64,000 nucleotides of DNA from Variovorax sp. J2L1-78 (GTDB lineage Bacteria; Pseudomonadota; Gammaproteobacteria; Burkholderiales; Burkholderiaceae_C), in assembly GCF_030317205.1 (NCBI RefSeq), contig NZ_JASZYB010000004.1:496001-560000 (forward strand), written 5' to 3'. Each line of letters opens with the position of its first letter. The stretch's first letter is position 1. Shown here one piece after another: positions 1 to 8,208 of the stretch. The notes below the pieces were generated by a model. That model made no database searches and was not told the origin of the DNA. It worked only from the letters and a program-made list of their open reading frames with translations. A program made the position numbers and the translations under genes.

Positions 1-1482
1 GAGCAGGATGTCGACCTTGACGACGTCGGACGCCCGGTATTCCTTGAACTCGTAGTCCATCGACGCGTAGCCGCGGCTCTGCGACTTCAGCTTGTCGAAG
101 AAGTCCAGCACGATCTCGCCCAGCGGCATTTCGTAGGTCAGCATGACCTGGCGGCCGTGGTAGGCCATGTTCATCTGCACACCGCGCTTCTGGTTGGCCA
201 GCGTCATGACGGCGCCGACGTATTCCTGCGGCATGTAGAGATGTACCGTGACGATCGGCTCGCGGATCTCGCTCATACGGCCGACGTCGGGCATCTTCGA
301 CGGGTTCTCCACCATGATGACTTCGCCGTCGTTTCGCACCACCTGGTAGACCACGCTCGGCGCGGTCGTGATGAGGTCCTGGTCGAATTCGCGCTCGAGC
401 CGCTCCTGCACGATCTCCATATGCAGCAGGCCGAGAAAGCCGCAGCGGAAGCCGAAGCCGAGCGCCTGGCTCACCTCGGGCTCGTAGCGCAGGGACGAAT
501 CGTTGAGCTTGAGTTTTTCCAGCGCGTCGCGCAGCGACTCGTACTCGCTGGCCTCGGTCGGGTAGAGCCCGGCGAACACCTGCGGCTGGATTTCCTTGAA
601 GCCGGGCAGCGCCTCGGTCGCCGTGGCGGCCGCACCGCCGGTGCCGGCCTTGATCAGCGTGACGGTGTCGCCAACCTTCGCGGCCTGCAGTTCCTTGATG
701 CCCGCGATGATGTAGCCCACTTCGCCGGCCTCGAGCGATTCGCGCGGCTCGTTCGCCGGCGTGAAGACGCCCAGGCTGTCGGCGTTGTACGTTGCCCCCG
801 AGGCCATCATCTTGATGCGCTCGCCCTTCGGGAGTCGGCCGTCGACGACGCGCACCAGCATCACGACGCCGACATACGGGTCGAACCAGCTGTCGACGAT
901 CATCGCGCGCAACGCCGCATCCGGATTGCCGCGCGGCGGCGGCACCTTGGCCACCACGGCTTCGAGGATCTCGTCGATGCCCATGCCGGTCTTCGCCGAA
1001 CACGGGATCGCATCGGTCGCGTCGATGCCGATCACATCTTCGATCTCGGTGCGCGCGTTGTCAGGGTCGGCGTTCGGCAGATCCATCTTGTTGAGCACGG
1101 GCAGCACTTCGACGCCGAGGTCGAGGGCGGTGTAGCAGTTGGCCACCGTCTGCGCTTCGACGCCTTGCGATGCATCGACGACCAGCAACGCACCTTCGCA
1201 GGCAGACAGCGAGCGACTCACTTCGTACGAGAAGTCGACATGGCCCGGCGTGTCGATCAGATTGAGGTTGTAGACCTGTCCATCGCGTGCCTTGTAGTGC
1301 AGCGCGGCGGTCTGCGCCTTGATGGTTATCCCACGCTCTTTTTCGATGTCCATCGAGTCGAGCACCTGCGCTTCCATCTGGCGTTCTTCGAGACCGCCGC
1401 AACGCTGGATCAATCGGTCCGCAAGCGTCGACTTGCCATGGTCGATGTGCGCAATGATCGAAAAATTTCTGATGTGATTCAT
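1..1482 (-). CDS. lepA: Elongation factor 4 (LepA), 3' end outside window
   Basis: Ribosome-associated translational GTPase that back-translocates or remodels stalled ribosomes. The frame is open from an ATG at 1480-1482 to the window edge, giving 494 codons; the family is about 600 residues, so roughly the last 105 are cut off. All GTPase motifs are readable on the minus strand: AHIDHGKST (G1, about residue 9), RGITIKA (G2), DTPGHVDF (G3), NKMD (G4) and SAKTG (G5). The last visible residues, VDILL, match the start of the LepA C-terminal domain. It lies downstream of the sigma-E/htrA genes, a usual betaproteobacterial order. A terminator-like hairpin sits about 50 nt before its start codon. 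Confidence 0.97.
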   Translation of the reverse strand, partial: MNHIRNFSIIAHIDHGKSTLADRLIQRCGGLEERQMEAQVLDSMDIEKERGITIKAQTAALHYKARDGQVYNLNLIDTPGHVDFSYEVSRSLSACEGALLVVDASQGVEAQTVANCYTALDLGVEVLPVLNKMDLPNADPDNARTEIEDVIGIDATDAIPCSAKTGMGIDEILEAVVAKVPPPRGNPDAALRAMIVDSWFDPYVGVVMLVRVVDGRLPKGERIKMMASGATYNADSLGVFTPANEPRESLEAGEVGYIIAGIKELQAAKVGDTVTLIKAGTGGAAATATEALPGFKEIQPQVFAGLYPTEASEYESLRDALEKLKLNDSSLRYEPEVSQALGFGFRCGFLGLLHMEIVQERLEREFDQDLITTAPSVVYQVVRNDGEVIMVENPSKMPDVGRMSEIREPIVTVHLYMPQEYVGAVMTLANQKRGVQMNMAYHGRQVMLTYEMPLGEIVLDFFDKLKSQSRGYASMDYEFKEYRASDVVKVDILL

Positions 1483-1534
1483 CAACGGGAACGCTTAAGT
1501 ACTTGAATTGCCACGTACGCAGAACGCGTCAGGC

Positions 1535-1569
1535 AAGAAAAAAGGGCGCGTCCGAAAGAGACGCGCCCT
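1535..1569 (-). terminator. Intrinsic terminator or attenuator ahead of lepA
   Basis: A perfect 10-bp stem, AGGGCGCGTC/GACGCGCCCT, with a 7-nt loop spans 1543-1569. On the minus strand it is followed at once by a U-rich run (A-rich 1535-1543 on the plus strand). Its orientation stops transcription heading into lepA, whose ATG is only about 50 nt downstream. It therefore ends a short RNA or attenuates lepA. The htrA message already has its own terminator at 1949-1984. Confidence 0.75.
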
Positions 1570-1602
1570 GAACCAACAAGCAATGGCAACTGCAGTAGTT
1601 GG
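1537..1602 (-). ncRNA. Candidate short RNA or lepA leader RNA
   Basis: A TACAAT hexamer on the minus strand (1609-1614) would start a transcript near 1602. It would end about 65 nt later at the strong hairpin at 1543-1569. Within it a smaller hairpin, CAACT/AGTTG with an ACTGC loop, precedes the terminator. I see no clear -35 box and no open frame with a ribosome binding site. The same layout also fits a lepA leader with an attenuator, and sequence alone cannot separate the two. Confidence 0.35.
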
Positions 1603-1608
1603 AGCTTC

Positions 1609-1614
1609 ATTGTA
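1609..1614 (-). promoter_or_regulatory. Possible -10 box for lepA leader or small RNA
   Basis: The minus strand reads TACAAT, five of six matches to TATAAT. No good TTGACA-like box lies at 16-18 nt spacing (TGTACG is the hexamer at 17 nt). It is called mainly because of its position ahead of the hairpin at 1535-1569. Confidence 0.3.
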
Positions 1615-1948
1615 GGCAAAAAGGGGAACGCGTACATGTCGGAACCGGGTCAGGAAGGCTCGTTGCAGGTCAGCAACAGGAAAGTTATAAACAGCTTATC
1701 AACAAAATCGGTGGGCAGCTTATGGGACAACTTGTGGGTGATCTGTGGAGCGACGGTGGACTGTCGCCGGGCTTACCGCATGGTGGAGAGCCCACGCACT
1801 CTTATGCATCCCCAGCGCTGCGTTGGCACCCTATTCTACTGAAATGCGTCGTTAGTCCGCATGTTAAGTTTGTGATCGCTAACTTCAAAAGACGTTTGAC
1901 GCCTTCAAAAAAAATCCAGAAGCCGGCCAAAAGCGTTGGCTCCTCCCC

Positions 1949-1984
1949 AAAAAAAGGCCCCAAACCCGACTGCCGGGTGGGGCC
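1949..1984 (-). terminator. htrA terminator
   Basis: Stem GGCCCC..ACCCG paired with CGGGTGGGGCC (1956-1984), with a 2-nt bulge and a short loop. On the minus strand it is followed by a run of seven U (A run 1949-1955 on plus). It lies 20 nt past the htrA stop codon, so it closes the rpoE-rseA-rseB-htrA transcript. Confidence 0.85.
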
Positions 1985-2004
1985 ACTTGACGCATCGGGG
2001 AGAT

Positions 2005-3492
2005 TCAGCGCGCAGGTCGGATCAAGGTGTACTGCGCCCATTCGCCACGTCGGAAGAGCACGCTGACTGGCTTGGACTTGTCGGCCTTGCTTGCGGCGGC
2101 TTCGAATTCCTTGACGTTGGCGACCTCGATATTGCCGACGGCGAGGATGACATCGCCCTCCTTCAGACCCGCCCGCGCTGCGTTCTCGGTGGCGGCTTCG
2201 ATCTTCACGCCACCGCGCAGCTTGATCTCCTTCTTTTGCGCTTCGGTCAGGTCGCTCACGGCGAGGCCAAGCGACTTCGCTGCAGCCGACGCGGCCGGCT
2301 TGGGCGTGGGTTCTTCGCGCTCGACCGCCGTGCGCGCTGGTTTGTCCGGCTCGATCTCCGCGACGGTGACGGACAGGTCGCGGGAGTTGCCTCGGCGGAA
2401 CACCGTGAGCGTGCTCTTGGTCCCCGGCTTCGTGTTGCCCACGAGCCGCGGCAGATCACTCGGCTTCTCGATCGCCTTGCCGTCGAACTTGGTGATGATG
2501 TCGCCCGCTTCGACGCCGGCCTTCTCGCCCGGCGAGCCGGCCTCGACGCTGCGCACCAGTGCGCCCTGCGGCTTGCCCAGACCGATCGACTCGGCCACGT
2601 CTTTCGTCACCTGGTCGATGCTGACGCCGATGCGGCCGCGCGAAACGCGACCGGTGGCACGCAGTTGCTCGCTCACGCGGATCGCTTCGTCGATCGGAAT
2701 CGAGAAGGAGATGCCCATGAAGCCCCCTGAGCGCGAGTAGATCTGGCTGTTGATGCCGACCACTTCGCCACGCATGTTGATCAGCGGTCCGCCGGAATTG
2801 CCCGGGTTGATCGCCACGTCGGTCTGGATGAAGGGCAGGTAGTCGCCCGTGTCGCGCTGCTTGGCGCTCACGATGCCGGCGGTCACCGTGTTCTCGAGGC
2901 CGAAGGGCGAGCCGATGGCCATCACCCATTCACCCACGCGCAGCTTCGACACGTCACCCATCTTCAGCGCGGGCAGGCCCGTGGCATCGATCTTCACGAC
3001 GGCGACGTCGGTGCGCTTGTCGGCGCCGATGATCTTGGCCTTGAATTCGCGCTTGTCGGGCAGGGTGACCAGCACCTCGGATGCATCCTCGACGACGTGC
3101 GCATTGGTCATGACGAAGCCGTCCGGACTCAGGATGAAACCGGACCCCACGCCGCGAGGCCGCGATTCCTCCTGCGGTTCTTGCGGTCGGTTGGGTCGTG
3201 GCGGCGTCTGGCGCGGTTGGCCCGGCAGCGGTTGACCGAAGAAGCGGCGGAAGAACTCCTGCATCTCCTCGTCCATCTCGCCGTTGCCTGCGCCACGCTG
3301 GGCGACCTTCTCCACCGTCCGGATGTTGACCACCGACGGGCCGACCTGGTCGACCAGGTCGGTGAAGTCCGGCAACGTCCGGATCTGCGCCTGCGCTGCC
3401 GTGGTCGGCAGCGCGGCACCCACGGCCGACAAGGCCAGGGCGCAGGCGAACACATAGGACTGGAGTCTCTTTCCCTCGACTTGGAACGTCAT
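2005..3492 (-). CDS. htrA: Periplasmic serine endoprotease HtrA/DegP (MucD)
   Basis: Trypsin-like protease/chaperone that clears misfolded envelope proteins. The 495 residues start with a Sec signal peptide (about 1-35). The catalytic triad is visible as His132 (TNAHVVED), Asp162 (RTDVAVV) and Ser233 (NPGNSGGPL), followed by two PDZ domains (about 265-355 and 400-490). A Gln/Pro/Arg-rich loop precedes the protease core, as in family members. I chose the ATG at 3490-3492 because GAAAGAGA lies just upstream and the signal peptide then starts cleanly; an in-frame start 12 codons earlier has neither. It is the last gene of the sigma-E cluster, the usual place for mucD. Confidence 0.96.
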   Translation of the reverse strand: MTFQVEGKRLQSYVFACALALSAVGAALPTTAAQAQIRTLPDFTDLVDQVGPSVVNIRTVEKVAQRGAGNGEMDEEMQEFFRRFFGQPLPGQPRQTPPRPNRPQEPQEESRPRGVGSGFILSPDGFVMTNAHVVEDASEVLVTLPDKREFKAKIIGADKRTDVAVVKIDATGLPALKMGDVSKLRVGEWVMAIGSPFGLENTVTAGIVSAKQRDTGDYLPFIQTDVAINPGNSGGPLINMRGEVVGINSQIYSRSGGFMGISFSIPIDEAIRVSEQLRATGRVSRGRIGVSIDQVTKDVAESIGLGKPQGALVRSVEAGSPGEKAGVEAGDIITKFDGKAIEKPSDLPRLVGNTKPGTKSTLTVFRRGNSRDLSVTVAEIEPDKPARTAVEREEPTPKPAASAAAKSLGLAVSDLTEAQKKEIKLRGGVKIEAATENAARAGLKEGDVILAVGNIEVANVKEFEAAASKADKSKPVSVLFRRGEWAQYTLIRPAR

Positions 3493-3605
3493 CTTCGAAT
3501 CTCTTTCAAGCAAAACTGCGAACAACACCGGGCTATGAATCCAGGTCGGCCGATTGGTTCAGTGCCGCCGGCCCCCACGCGCGCCCTGCCGGCCCGCCGC
3601 GTTCG

Positions 3606-4646
3606 TCAGCGCGTGCGAACCAGCCCCTGGGCAAAAGCCTGCAGCGTTTGCGGCGGCACTTCACCGACGATCGTCAGCCACCAGTCTCCACCTTTGTCGC
3701 TCAGTCGGCGCGTGAGCGTATAGGTCGCACCCAATGCCATCAAGGCCTCGCGTGGCTGGCGCTGCGCATCGTAGGGCTCCACGAAGAGCGACACCGAGGC
3801 CAGCCCGTCCGTGAAGGTCCATTGCATCGTGCGCTCGGGCTTGGCCTCGCCATCGAGTGCGCGCCGGTAGCAATTGACCGGCTTGAAACCCGGCACCGGC
3901 TCGCGCAGCGACCAACCCTCGGCGGCAGCGGTCGTGCGCTCAAGGGAAGACGCCTCTACCCGGTAGCCGGCGGTGTTGCCCATCATCTGGGCCAGTGCCT
4001 GCGTCTTCACCGGTGCTTCGAACTGCAATTCGGAGAAGGCCGACTGCTCCACCACCCGGCCGTCGCCGTCGACGGTCTGCAGCGCCACCACGAGGCCCGA
4101 GCGGCGCTCGCTCCACACCCGGTAGCCGAAGCGCAACCCGTCGCGCGGGGCGAGCTGGAGAACGTCGGCATCGAAGCCCGCCACACGGCCCTTGCCGAGC
4201 GCTCGCGCGTCGTAGAAATCGCCGATCGCCGAATCAGGTGCGCCTGGCAGATTCGGAAAGAAATCCAGGTTCTCACGCTTCTCGCTCTTGACGACCTTGT
4301 CCTCGGGGAAGAACGTCATCACGTGGTCGTTGCGGCGAAACGTGGAACGCGGTGCACCCGACAGCGCCTCGATGCGCTCCATCAGGACGTCGCCATCGGC
4401 GACATGCCAGATGCGTGAGCTCGACAGATTGCCGGTGGCCGCAGACACCACGAAGGTGCCGACATAGGTCCGCTGGCGAGAGGCCGCATGCATGCGGCGC
4501 AACCAGTCGACGGTGCTCAGCGTCGGCGGCTCAGGCAGCGCGGCGCCCGGCAACTTCGACGGTGCCGAGGGCGCGCGGGTCTGCGCCACGGCCCACTGCG
4601 CAACACAGAGGACGGAAAGCACCAGCAAGGTGCGGCGGAGGTTCAT
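3606..4646 (-). CDS. rseB: Sigma-E factor regulatory protein RseB (MucB)
   Basis: Periplasmic protein that binds the anti-sigma factor RseA and protects it from regulated proteolysis until envelope stress or lipid signals displace it. The 346-residue product has a signal peptide (MNLRRTLLVLSVLCVAQWAVA), then the MucB/RseB N-terminal LolA-like fold (about 40-210) and the smaller C-terminal domain. The ATG at 4644-4646 was preferred over an upstream in-frame start because it places the signal peptide at the N-terminus. It sits 40 nt after rseA and about 110 nt before htrA, the classic rpoE-rseA-rseB-mucD order. Confidence 0.93.
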   Translation of the reverse strand: MNLRRTLLVLSVLCVAQWAVAQTRAPSAPSKLPGAALPEPPTLSTVDWLRRMHAASRQRTYVGTFVVSAATGNLSSSRIWHVADGDVLMERIEALSGAPRSTFRRNDHVMTFFPEDKVVKSEKRENLDFFPNLPGAPDSAIGDFYDARALGKGRVAGFDADVLQLAPRDGLRFGYRVWSERRSGLVVALQTVDGDGRVVEQSAFSELQFEAPVKTQALAQMMGNTAGYRVEASSLERTTAAAEGWSLREPVPGFKPVNCYRRALDGEAKPERTMQWTFTDGLASVSLFVEPYDAQRQPREALMALGATYTLTRRLSDKGGDWWLTIVGEVPPQTLQAFAQGLVRTR

Positions 4647-4686
4647 CGGTGGGGCGTTTGTCCGACGGTGGGCATCATGGGGTGGC

Positions 4687-5358
4687 TCAGCGCGAAGCGC
4701 CTTCGAAGGTGGCATTGCGCAGGAAACCGGAAGGCATCTGGGCACCGCCAGCGGCTTGCCGGTGCGCCTCGAGCAATTGGTCCAGTCGCGGATCGCGCAG
4801 CATCACCTGCGGCGCGCCGTTGCCAACGAGCACACGCGCCGTGGCGCCGGCGCTCGCACCGGGGGCGTTCTGTTGCATGGCCGCAAGCACCGACCCCTCG
4901 GAAGAAGCCTGCATCGGCGGAACCTGCTGCGAGGCCAATTGCGGACCCGAGGCCGGGACGGCAGCACCGTTGCCGACCCAGTTCCATCCGATCGCCGCCG
5001 CAGCGGCCAGCGACGCCACACCGGCCACCAGCTTCCAGCGGAACACGGGTTCGTTCGCGGCGTCGACGTGCAGGGCGGTGGGGGTGAATTCGGGCAGCAC
5101 CGGCACCGCCTGCAGGGGCTTCACCGCCTCGGCCGTCAGCCGCGCCTGGAAACGCGCCAGAAACTGGCCGCTATCGGTACACGCCGAGTGCCGGCCTGCG
5201 CGCAACACATCGCCCACCACATGGTACGTGCGCCACGTGGCCTGAAGTTCGCCGTCCGCACAGACGCCATCGACGGCACGGGCAAAAGCCTCGCCCTGAA
5301 GCTGGCCGTCCGCCAAGGCGGACACCGCTTCGTGCACTGAATCTGGGGTATGTTTCAT
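4687..5358 (-). CDS. rseA: Anti-sigma-E factor RseA (MucA)
   Basis: Single-pass inner-membrane protein that holds sigma-E inactive in the cytoplasm. The 223 residues show the cytoplasmic sigma-binding part at the N-terminus (SVHEAVSALADGQ, about 7-55), one transmembrane helix (about 109-128, VAGVASLAAAAAIGW) and a periplasmic tail that would contact RseB. The start at 5356-5358 has AGGTGAACGAG directly upstream; a longer in-frame reading enters the rpoE 3' end and is unlikely. It lies 13 nt after rpoE. Stress release would require site-1 and site-2 proteases encoded outside this window. Confidence 0.9.
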   Translation of the reverse strand: MKHTPDSVHEAVSALADGQLQGEAFARAVDGVCADGELQATWRTYHVVGDVLRAGRHSACTDSGQFLARFQARLTAEAVKPLQAVPVLPEFTPTALHVDAANEPVFRWKLVAGVASLAAAAAIGWNWVGNGAAVPASGPQLASQQVPPMQASSEGSVLAAMQQNAPGASAGATARVLVGNGAPQVMLRDPRLDQLLEAHRQAAGGAQMPSGFLRNATFEGASR

Positions 5359-5371
5359 CTCGTTCACCTGC

Positions 5372-6040
5372 TTACCAACGCTTGCCGGACTGGTTGTCGA
5401 GCATGGGTTTGACCCGTGCCGAAATCGCTTCGCGCGCCCTGAATATGCGCGAGCGCACCGTGCCGATGGGACAACGCATGACCTCGGCAATTTCTTCATA
5501 ACTCATGCCCTCGATCTCGCGCAGCGTGACCGCCTGCCGCAACTCGGCCGGCAAGGCCTCCATCGCGGCTTCGACCGCAGCCGCGATCTCGTTCGCAGCC
5601 ATCACTGTTTCGGGGGTTTCGTCGGTGATTGGTTCGTTTCCCGGCCGGTAAGTTTCATCGTCTTCCGCAGAAGATGGCCGCAGCGCCGCCTCGGAGACGG
5701 TCGGGTCGCGCTTCATGTCGACCAGCGCCTTCTTGGCGGTGTTCACCGCGATCCGGTAGAGCCAGGTATAGAACTGGGCCTCGCCCCGGAACTGGTGCAA
5801 GGCCCGATAGGCCCGAATGAAGGTTTCCTGCGCGATGTCCTCGACCAGATCGACGTCACGCACCATCCGGCCGATGAGGCGCTCGATGCGCCGCTGGTAC
5901 TTGATCACGAGCAGTTCGAAGGCCTTCTGGTCCCCTGCGACCGTGCGCTGGACAAGCTGGAAGTCGACCTCGCCGGGCCGCGGCTCCGCAGCGCCGGTCG
6001 AGGCAGCGTCGGGAGGAGCGGGTGGTGGGGAGGCTGTCAT
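5372..6040 (-). CDS. rpoE: RNA polymerase sigma-E factor (RpoE/AlgU)
   Basis: ECF-family sigma factor for envelope stress. The 222 residues carry region 2 (DLVEDIAQETFIRAYRAL...TWLYRIAVN, about 60-120) and region 4 with the helix-turn-helix (YEEIAEVMRCPIGTVRSRIFRARE, quoted in part; about 180-205). A Pro/Ala-rich N-terminal extension of about 25 residues precedes region 2 and is longer than in E. coli RpoE. The ATG at 6038-6040 overlaps the stop codon of the upstream membrane-protein gene as ATGA. That supports this start and points to coupled translation, since the Shine-Dalgarno here is poor. It is followed by its anti-sigma genes. Confidence 0.96.
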   Translation of the reverse strand: MTASPPPAPPDAASTGAAEPRPGEVDFQLVQRTVAGDQKAFELLVIKYQRRIERLIGRMVRDVDLVEDIAQETFIRAYRALHQFRGEAQFYTWLYRIAVNTAKKALVDMKRDPTVSEAALRPSSAEDDETYRPGNEPITDETPETVMAANEIAAAVEAAMEALPAELRQAVTLREIEGMSYEEIAEVMRCPIGTVRSRIFRAREAISARVKPMLDNQSGKRW

Positions 6041-6513
6041 CGAAACGAAGGAGGCGCGCCGGGCGCCGATGCGGCCGGAGACATTCCGTCCGGTGCCGTC
6101 GCCGGGGCGCGCGAATATACCGCACGCCGCAGCGCCGTCCAACGCGAAGGGTCGGTGCGCCGTTCCAACCACAACCAGCGTTGGGACCGGCCGGCCTCGA
6201 CCAGCCGAAGCAGCATCAGCACCTGCAGATCAAGACCCACCTGTACACGCGCTGCCGCCTGCGGTGCTCCTCGCCCCGACCACGACCAGTACTGCCCGTC
6301 GAAGCGCAGCAGGCCGACCTGGCGATGCCCGCCAAAGCGCCACGCGAGGCCGCCGGCCAGCAGCACGCTCCCCAGCAAAAGGAACGCGCGCACATCGAGG
6401 TCGCCCACGGACCAGACGGCGCCAAAAGCACCAGCTAGCCATAGCGTGGACAGGAGAAGCCGCGCCGCACGCGAAGGGCCCACGGGGAAACTCACCGCCG
6501 GGGCGCTGTGCAT
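6037..6513 (-). CDS. Small inner-membrane protein upstream of rpoE (YgfX-like)
   Basis: A 158-residue protein with two predicted membrane helices close together (about 18-34, LLLSTLWLAGAFGAVWS, and 43-59). A soluble C-terminal part has conserved-looking Trp/Arg motifs (YWSWSGRG, WLWLERR). The general build resembles the YgfX/CptA family (two helices and a small cytoplasmic domain), but similarity is by eye only. It begins 13 nt after the fabF stop and overlaps rpoE by 4 nt, so it ties the fatty-acid operon to the sigma-E operon. No function is assigned. Confidence 0.75.
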   Translation of the reverse strand: MHSAPAVSFPVGPSRAARLLLSTLWLAGAFGAVWSVGDLDVRAFLLLGSVLLAGGLAWRFGGHRQVGLLRFDGQYWSWSGRGAPQAAARVQVGLDLQVLMLLRLVEAGRSQRWLWLERRTDPSRWTALRRAVYSRAPATAPDGMSPAASAPGAPPSFR

Positions 6514-6526
6514 GGCGCGGCGTTCG

Positions 6527-7771
6527 TCAAGCGCGCTTGAACACCAGCGTGCCGTTGGTGCCGCCGAAACCGAAGTTGTTCTTGACGGCGACGTCGATCT
6601 TCATGTCCCGCGCCTCGTTGGCGCAGTAGTCGAGATCGCACTCCGGATCCTGGTTGAAGATGTTGATGGTCGGCGGGCTCTTCTGATGGTGCAACGCCAG
6701 CACGGTGAACACCGACTCGATGCCGCCGGCGCCGCCCAGCAGGTGGCCGGTCATCGACTTGGTCGAGTTGACAACCAGTTTCTTCGCGTGATCAGCGAAA
6801 GCCAGCTTGACCGCATTGGTCTCGTTGACGTCGCCGATCTGCGTCGAGGTGCCATGTGCATTCAGGTACTGCACCTCGTCGGCGTTGACGCCGGCGTTGG
6901 CCAGCGCCATCACCATCGAGCGGCGCGGGCCGTCGACATCGGGCGCGGTCATGTGGTATGCATCGCCGGTGAGGCCGAAGCCCGAGACTTCCGCATAGAT
7001 CTTGGCGCCGCGGGCCTTGGCGCGTTCGTACTCCTCGAGCACCATCACGCCGGAGCCTTCACCCAGCACGAAGCCGTCGCGATCCTTGTCCCACGGACGC
7101 GACGCCGTGGCCGGGTCGTCGTTGCGGGTGCTCAATGCGCGCGGGGCCGTGAAGCCACCAATGCCGAGCGGAGAGATCGTGGACTCCGCGCCGCCGGCGA
7201 TCATCACGTCGGCATCGCCGTATTCGATCATCCGTGCCGACGTGCCGATGGCATGCAGACCCGTGGTGCAGGCGGTCACGACGGCAATGTTCGGCCCTTT
7301 GAACCCGAACTTGATCGACACGTGGCCCGAGATCATGTTGATGATCGAGGCCGGCACGAAGAACGGCGAAATGCGGCGGGGGCCGCGGTTCGTGTATTCA
7401 CCATGCGTCTCTTCGATCATCGGCAGACCGCCGATGCCGGAGCCGATGTTGCAACCGATGCGGACAGCATCTTCGTACGCCAGGGCATCGCCGGTCGGCA
7501 ATCCGCTGTCCTGCACGGCCTGGATGGCGGCAGCAAACCCCAGATGAATGAAGCGGTCCATATGGCGCGCTTCCTTCTCGGTGATGTACTGGGTGATGTC
7601 GAAACCCTTCACTTCACCAGCGAACTTGCAGGCGAAGGCACTCGCATCGAAGGCGGTGATGTTCGCGATACCCGACTTCCCGGCCAATAGATTGGCCCAG
7701 GATTCGGAGACCGTGTTTCCGACAGGAGCGATGCAACCGAGTCCGGTCACGACGACGCGGCGTTTGGTCAT
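6527..7771 (-). CDS. fabF: Beta-ketoacyl-ACP synthase II (KAS II)
   Basis: Condensing enzyme of type II fatty acid synthesis; it extends acyl-ACP with malonyl-ACP and is the step tuned by temperature for cis-vaccenate. At 414 residues it has the standard length. The Cys-His-His site is seen as Cys168 (VTACTTGLHAIG), NAHGTSTQIGD and TGHLLGGAGG. The glycine-rich C-terminal NNFGFGGTN is typical. It follows acpP by 96 nt and is the last fab gene before the rpoE-linked genes. Confidence 0.98.
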   Translation of the reverse strand: MTKRRVVVTGLGCIAPVGNTVSESWANLLAGKSGIANITAFDASAFACKFAGEVKGFDITQYITEKEARHMDRFIHLGFAAAIQAVQDSGLPTGDALAYEDAVRIGCNIGSGIGGLPMIEETHGEYTNRGPRRISPFFVPASIINMISGHVSIKFGFKGPNIAVVTACTTGLHAIGTSARMIEYGDADVMIAGGAESTISPLGIGGFTAPRALSTRNDDPATASRPWDKDRDGFVLGEGSGVMVLEEYERAKARGAKIYAEVSGFGLTGDAYHMTAPDVDGPRRSMVMALANAGVNADEVQYLNAHGTSTQIGDVNETNAVKLAFADHAKKLVVNSTKSMTGHLLGGAGGIESVFTVLALHHQKSPPTINIFNQDPECDLDYCANEARDMKIDVAVKNNFGFGGTNGTLVFKRA

Positions 7772-7867
7772 GCCGGCAAACCTTTCTGGGGAAGCACCGA
7801 GGCCGTCTCGCGGTGCGCGCAGCGCCGAGGCGCTGCGGACCGGGACCGGCGCACGATGCGCGGCCGA

Positions 7868-8107
7868 TCAGGCCTTTTGATTCTTGGAGGCGTAGTCGAC
7901 GGCGTTCTGCACCGTCGTGATCTTCTCGGCATCTTCGTCGGGGATCTCGATGCCGAACTCGTCTTCGAGCGCCATCACCAGTTCGACCGTGTCGAGCGAG
8001 TCGGCACCCAGATCGGCAACGAAGGCCTTTTCGTTGGTGACTTGAGACTCTTCCACGCCGAGCTGCTCGGCGATGATTTTCTTGACACGTGCTTCGATAT
8101 CGCTCAT
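7868..8107 (-). CDS. acpP: Acyl carrier protein
   Basis: Carrier of growing acyl chains in fatty acid synthesis. It has 79 residues, is very acidic, and has the phosphopantetheine attachment Ser37 in GADSLDTVELVMALE. The ATG at 8105-8107 has a strong ribosome binding site (AGAGGGAACC). Upstream in-frame sequence is non-coding in character. A TAAAAT word on the minus strand at 8143-8148 could be the -10 of an extra promoter, which would suit the high expression of ACP, but there is no good -35. Confidence 0.98.
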   Translation of the reverse strand: MSDIEARVKKIIAEQLGVEESQVTNEKAFVADLGADSLDTVELVMALEDEFGIEIPDEDAEKITTVQNAVDYASKNQKA

Positions 8108-8208
8108 TTGGTTCCCTCTGAGGGTTTGTAAAGAATCGGTGGATTTTAGCCGGCCGGCCTGGGCCAGTTGCCTCACGGGCCGTACGGAAAACGAATTGCG
8201 CCAGGCGC

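Larger units (their letters stand above)
1483..2004. other. lepA-htrA intergenic region
   Basis: This 522-nt gap holds no convincing gene. It is clearly less GC-rich than its surroundings. From right to left it contains the htrA terminator (1949-1984), a stretch with several DnaA-box-like words (1685-1757), a -10-like hexamer on the minus strand (1609-1614), and a second terminator hairpin (1535-1569) ahead of lepA. Short open frames on either strand here lack a ribosome binding site and any recognisable sequence. Confidence 0.7.

Noticed and set aside
157..1506. A 449-codon plus-strand frame over lepA.
   Set aside because: The minus strand carries all five LepA GTPase motifs; the plus frame is His/Arg-rich shadow.
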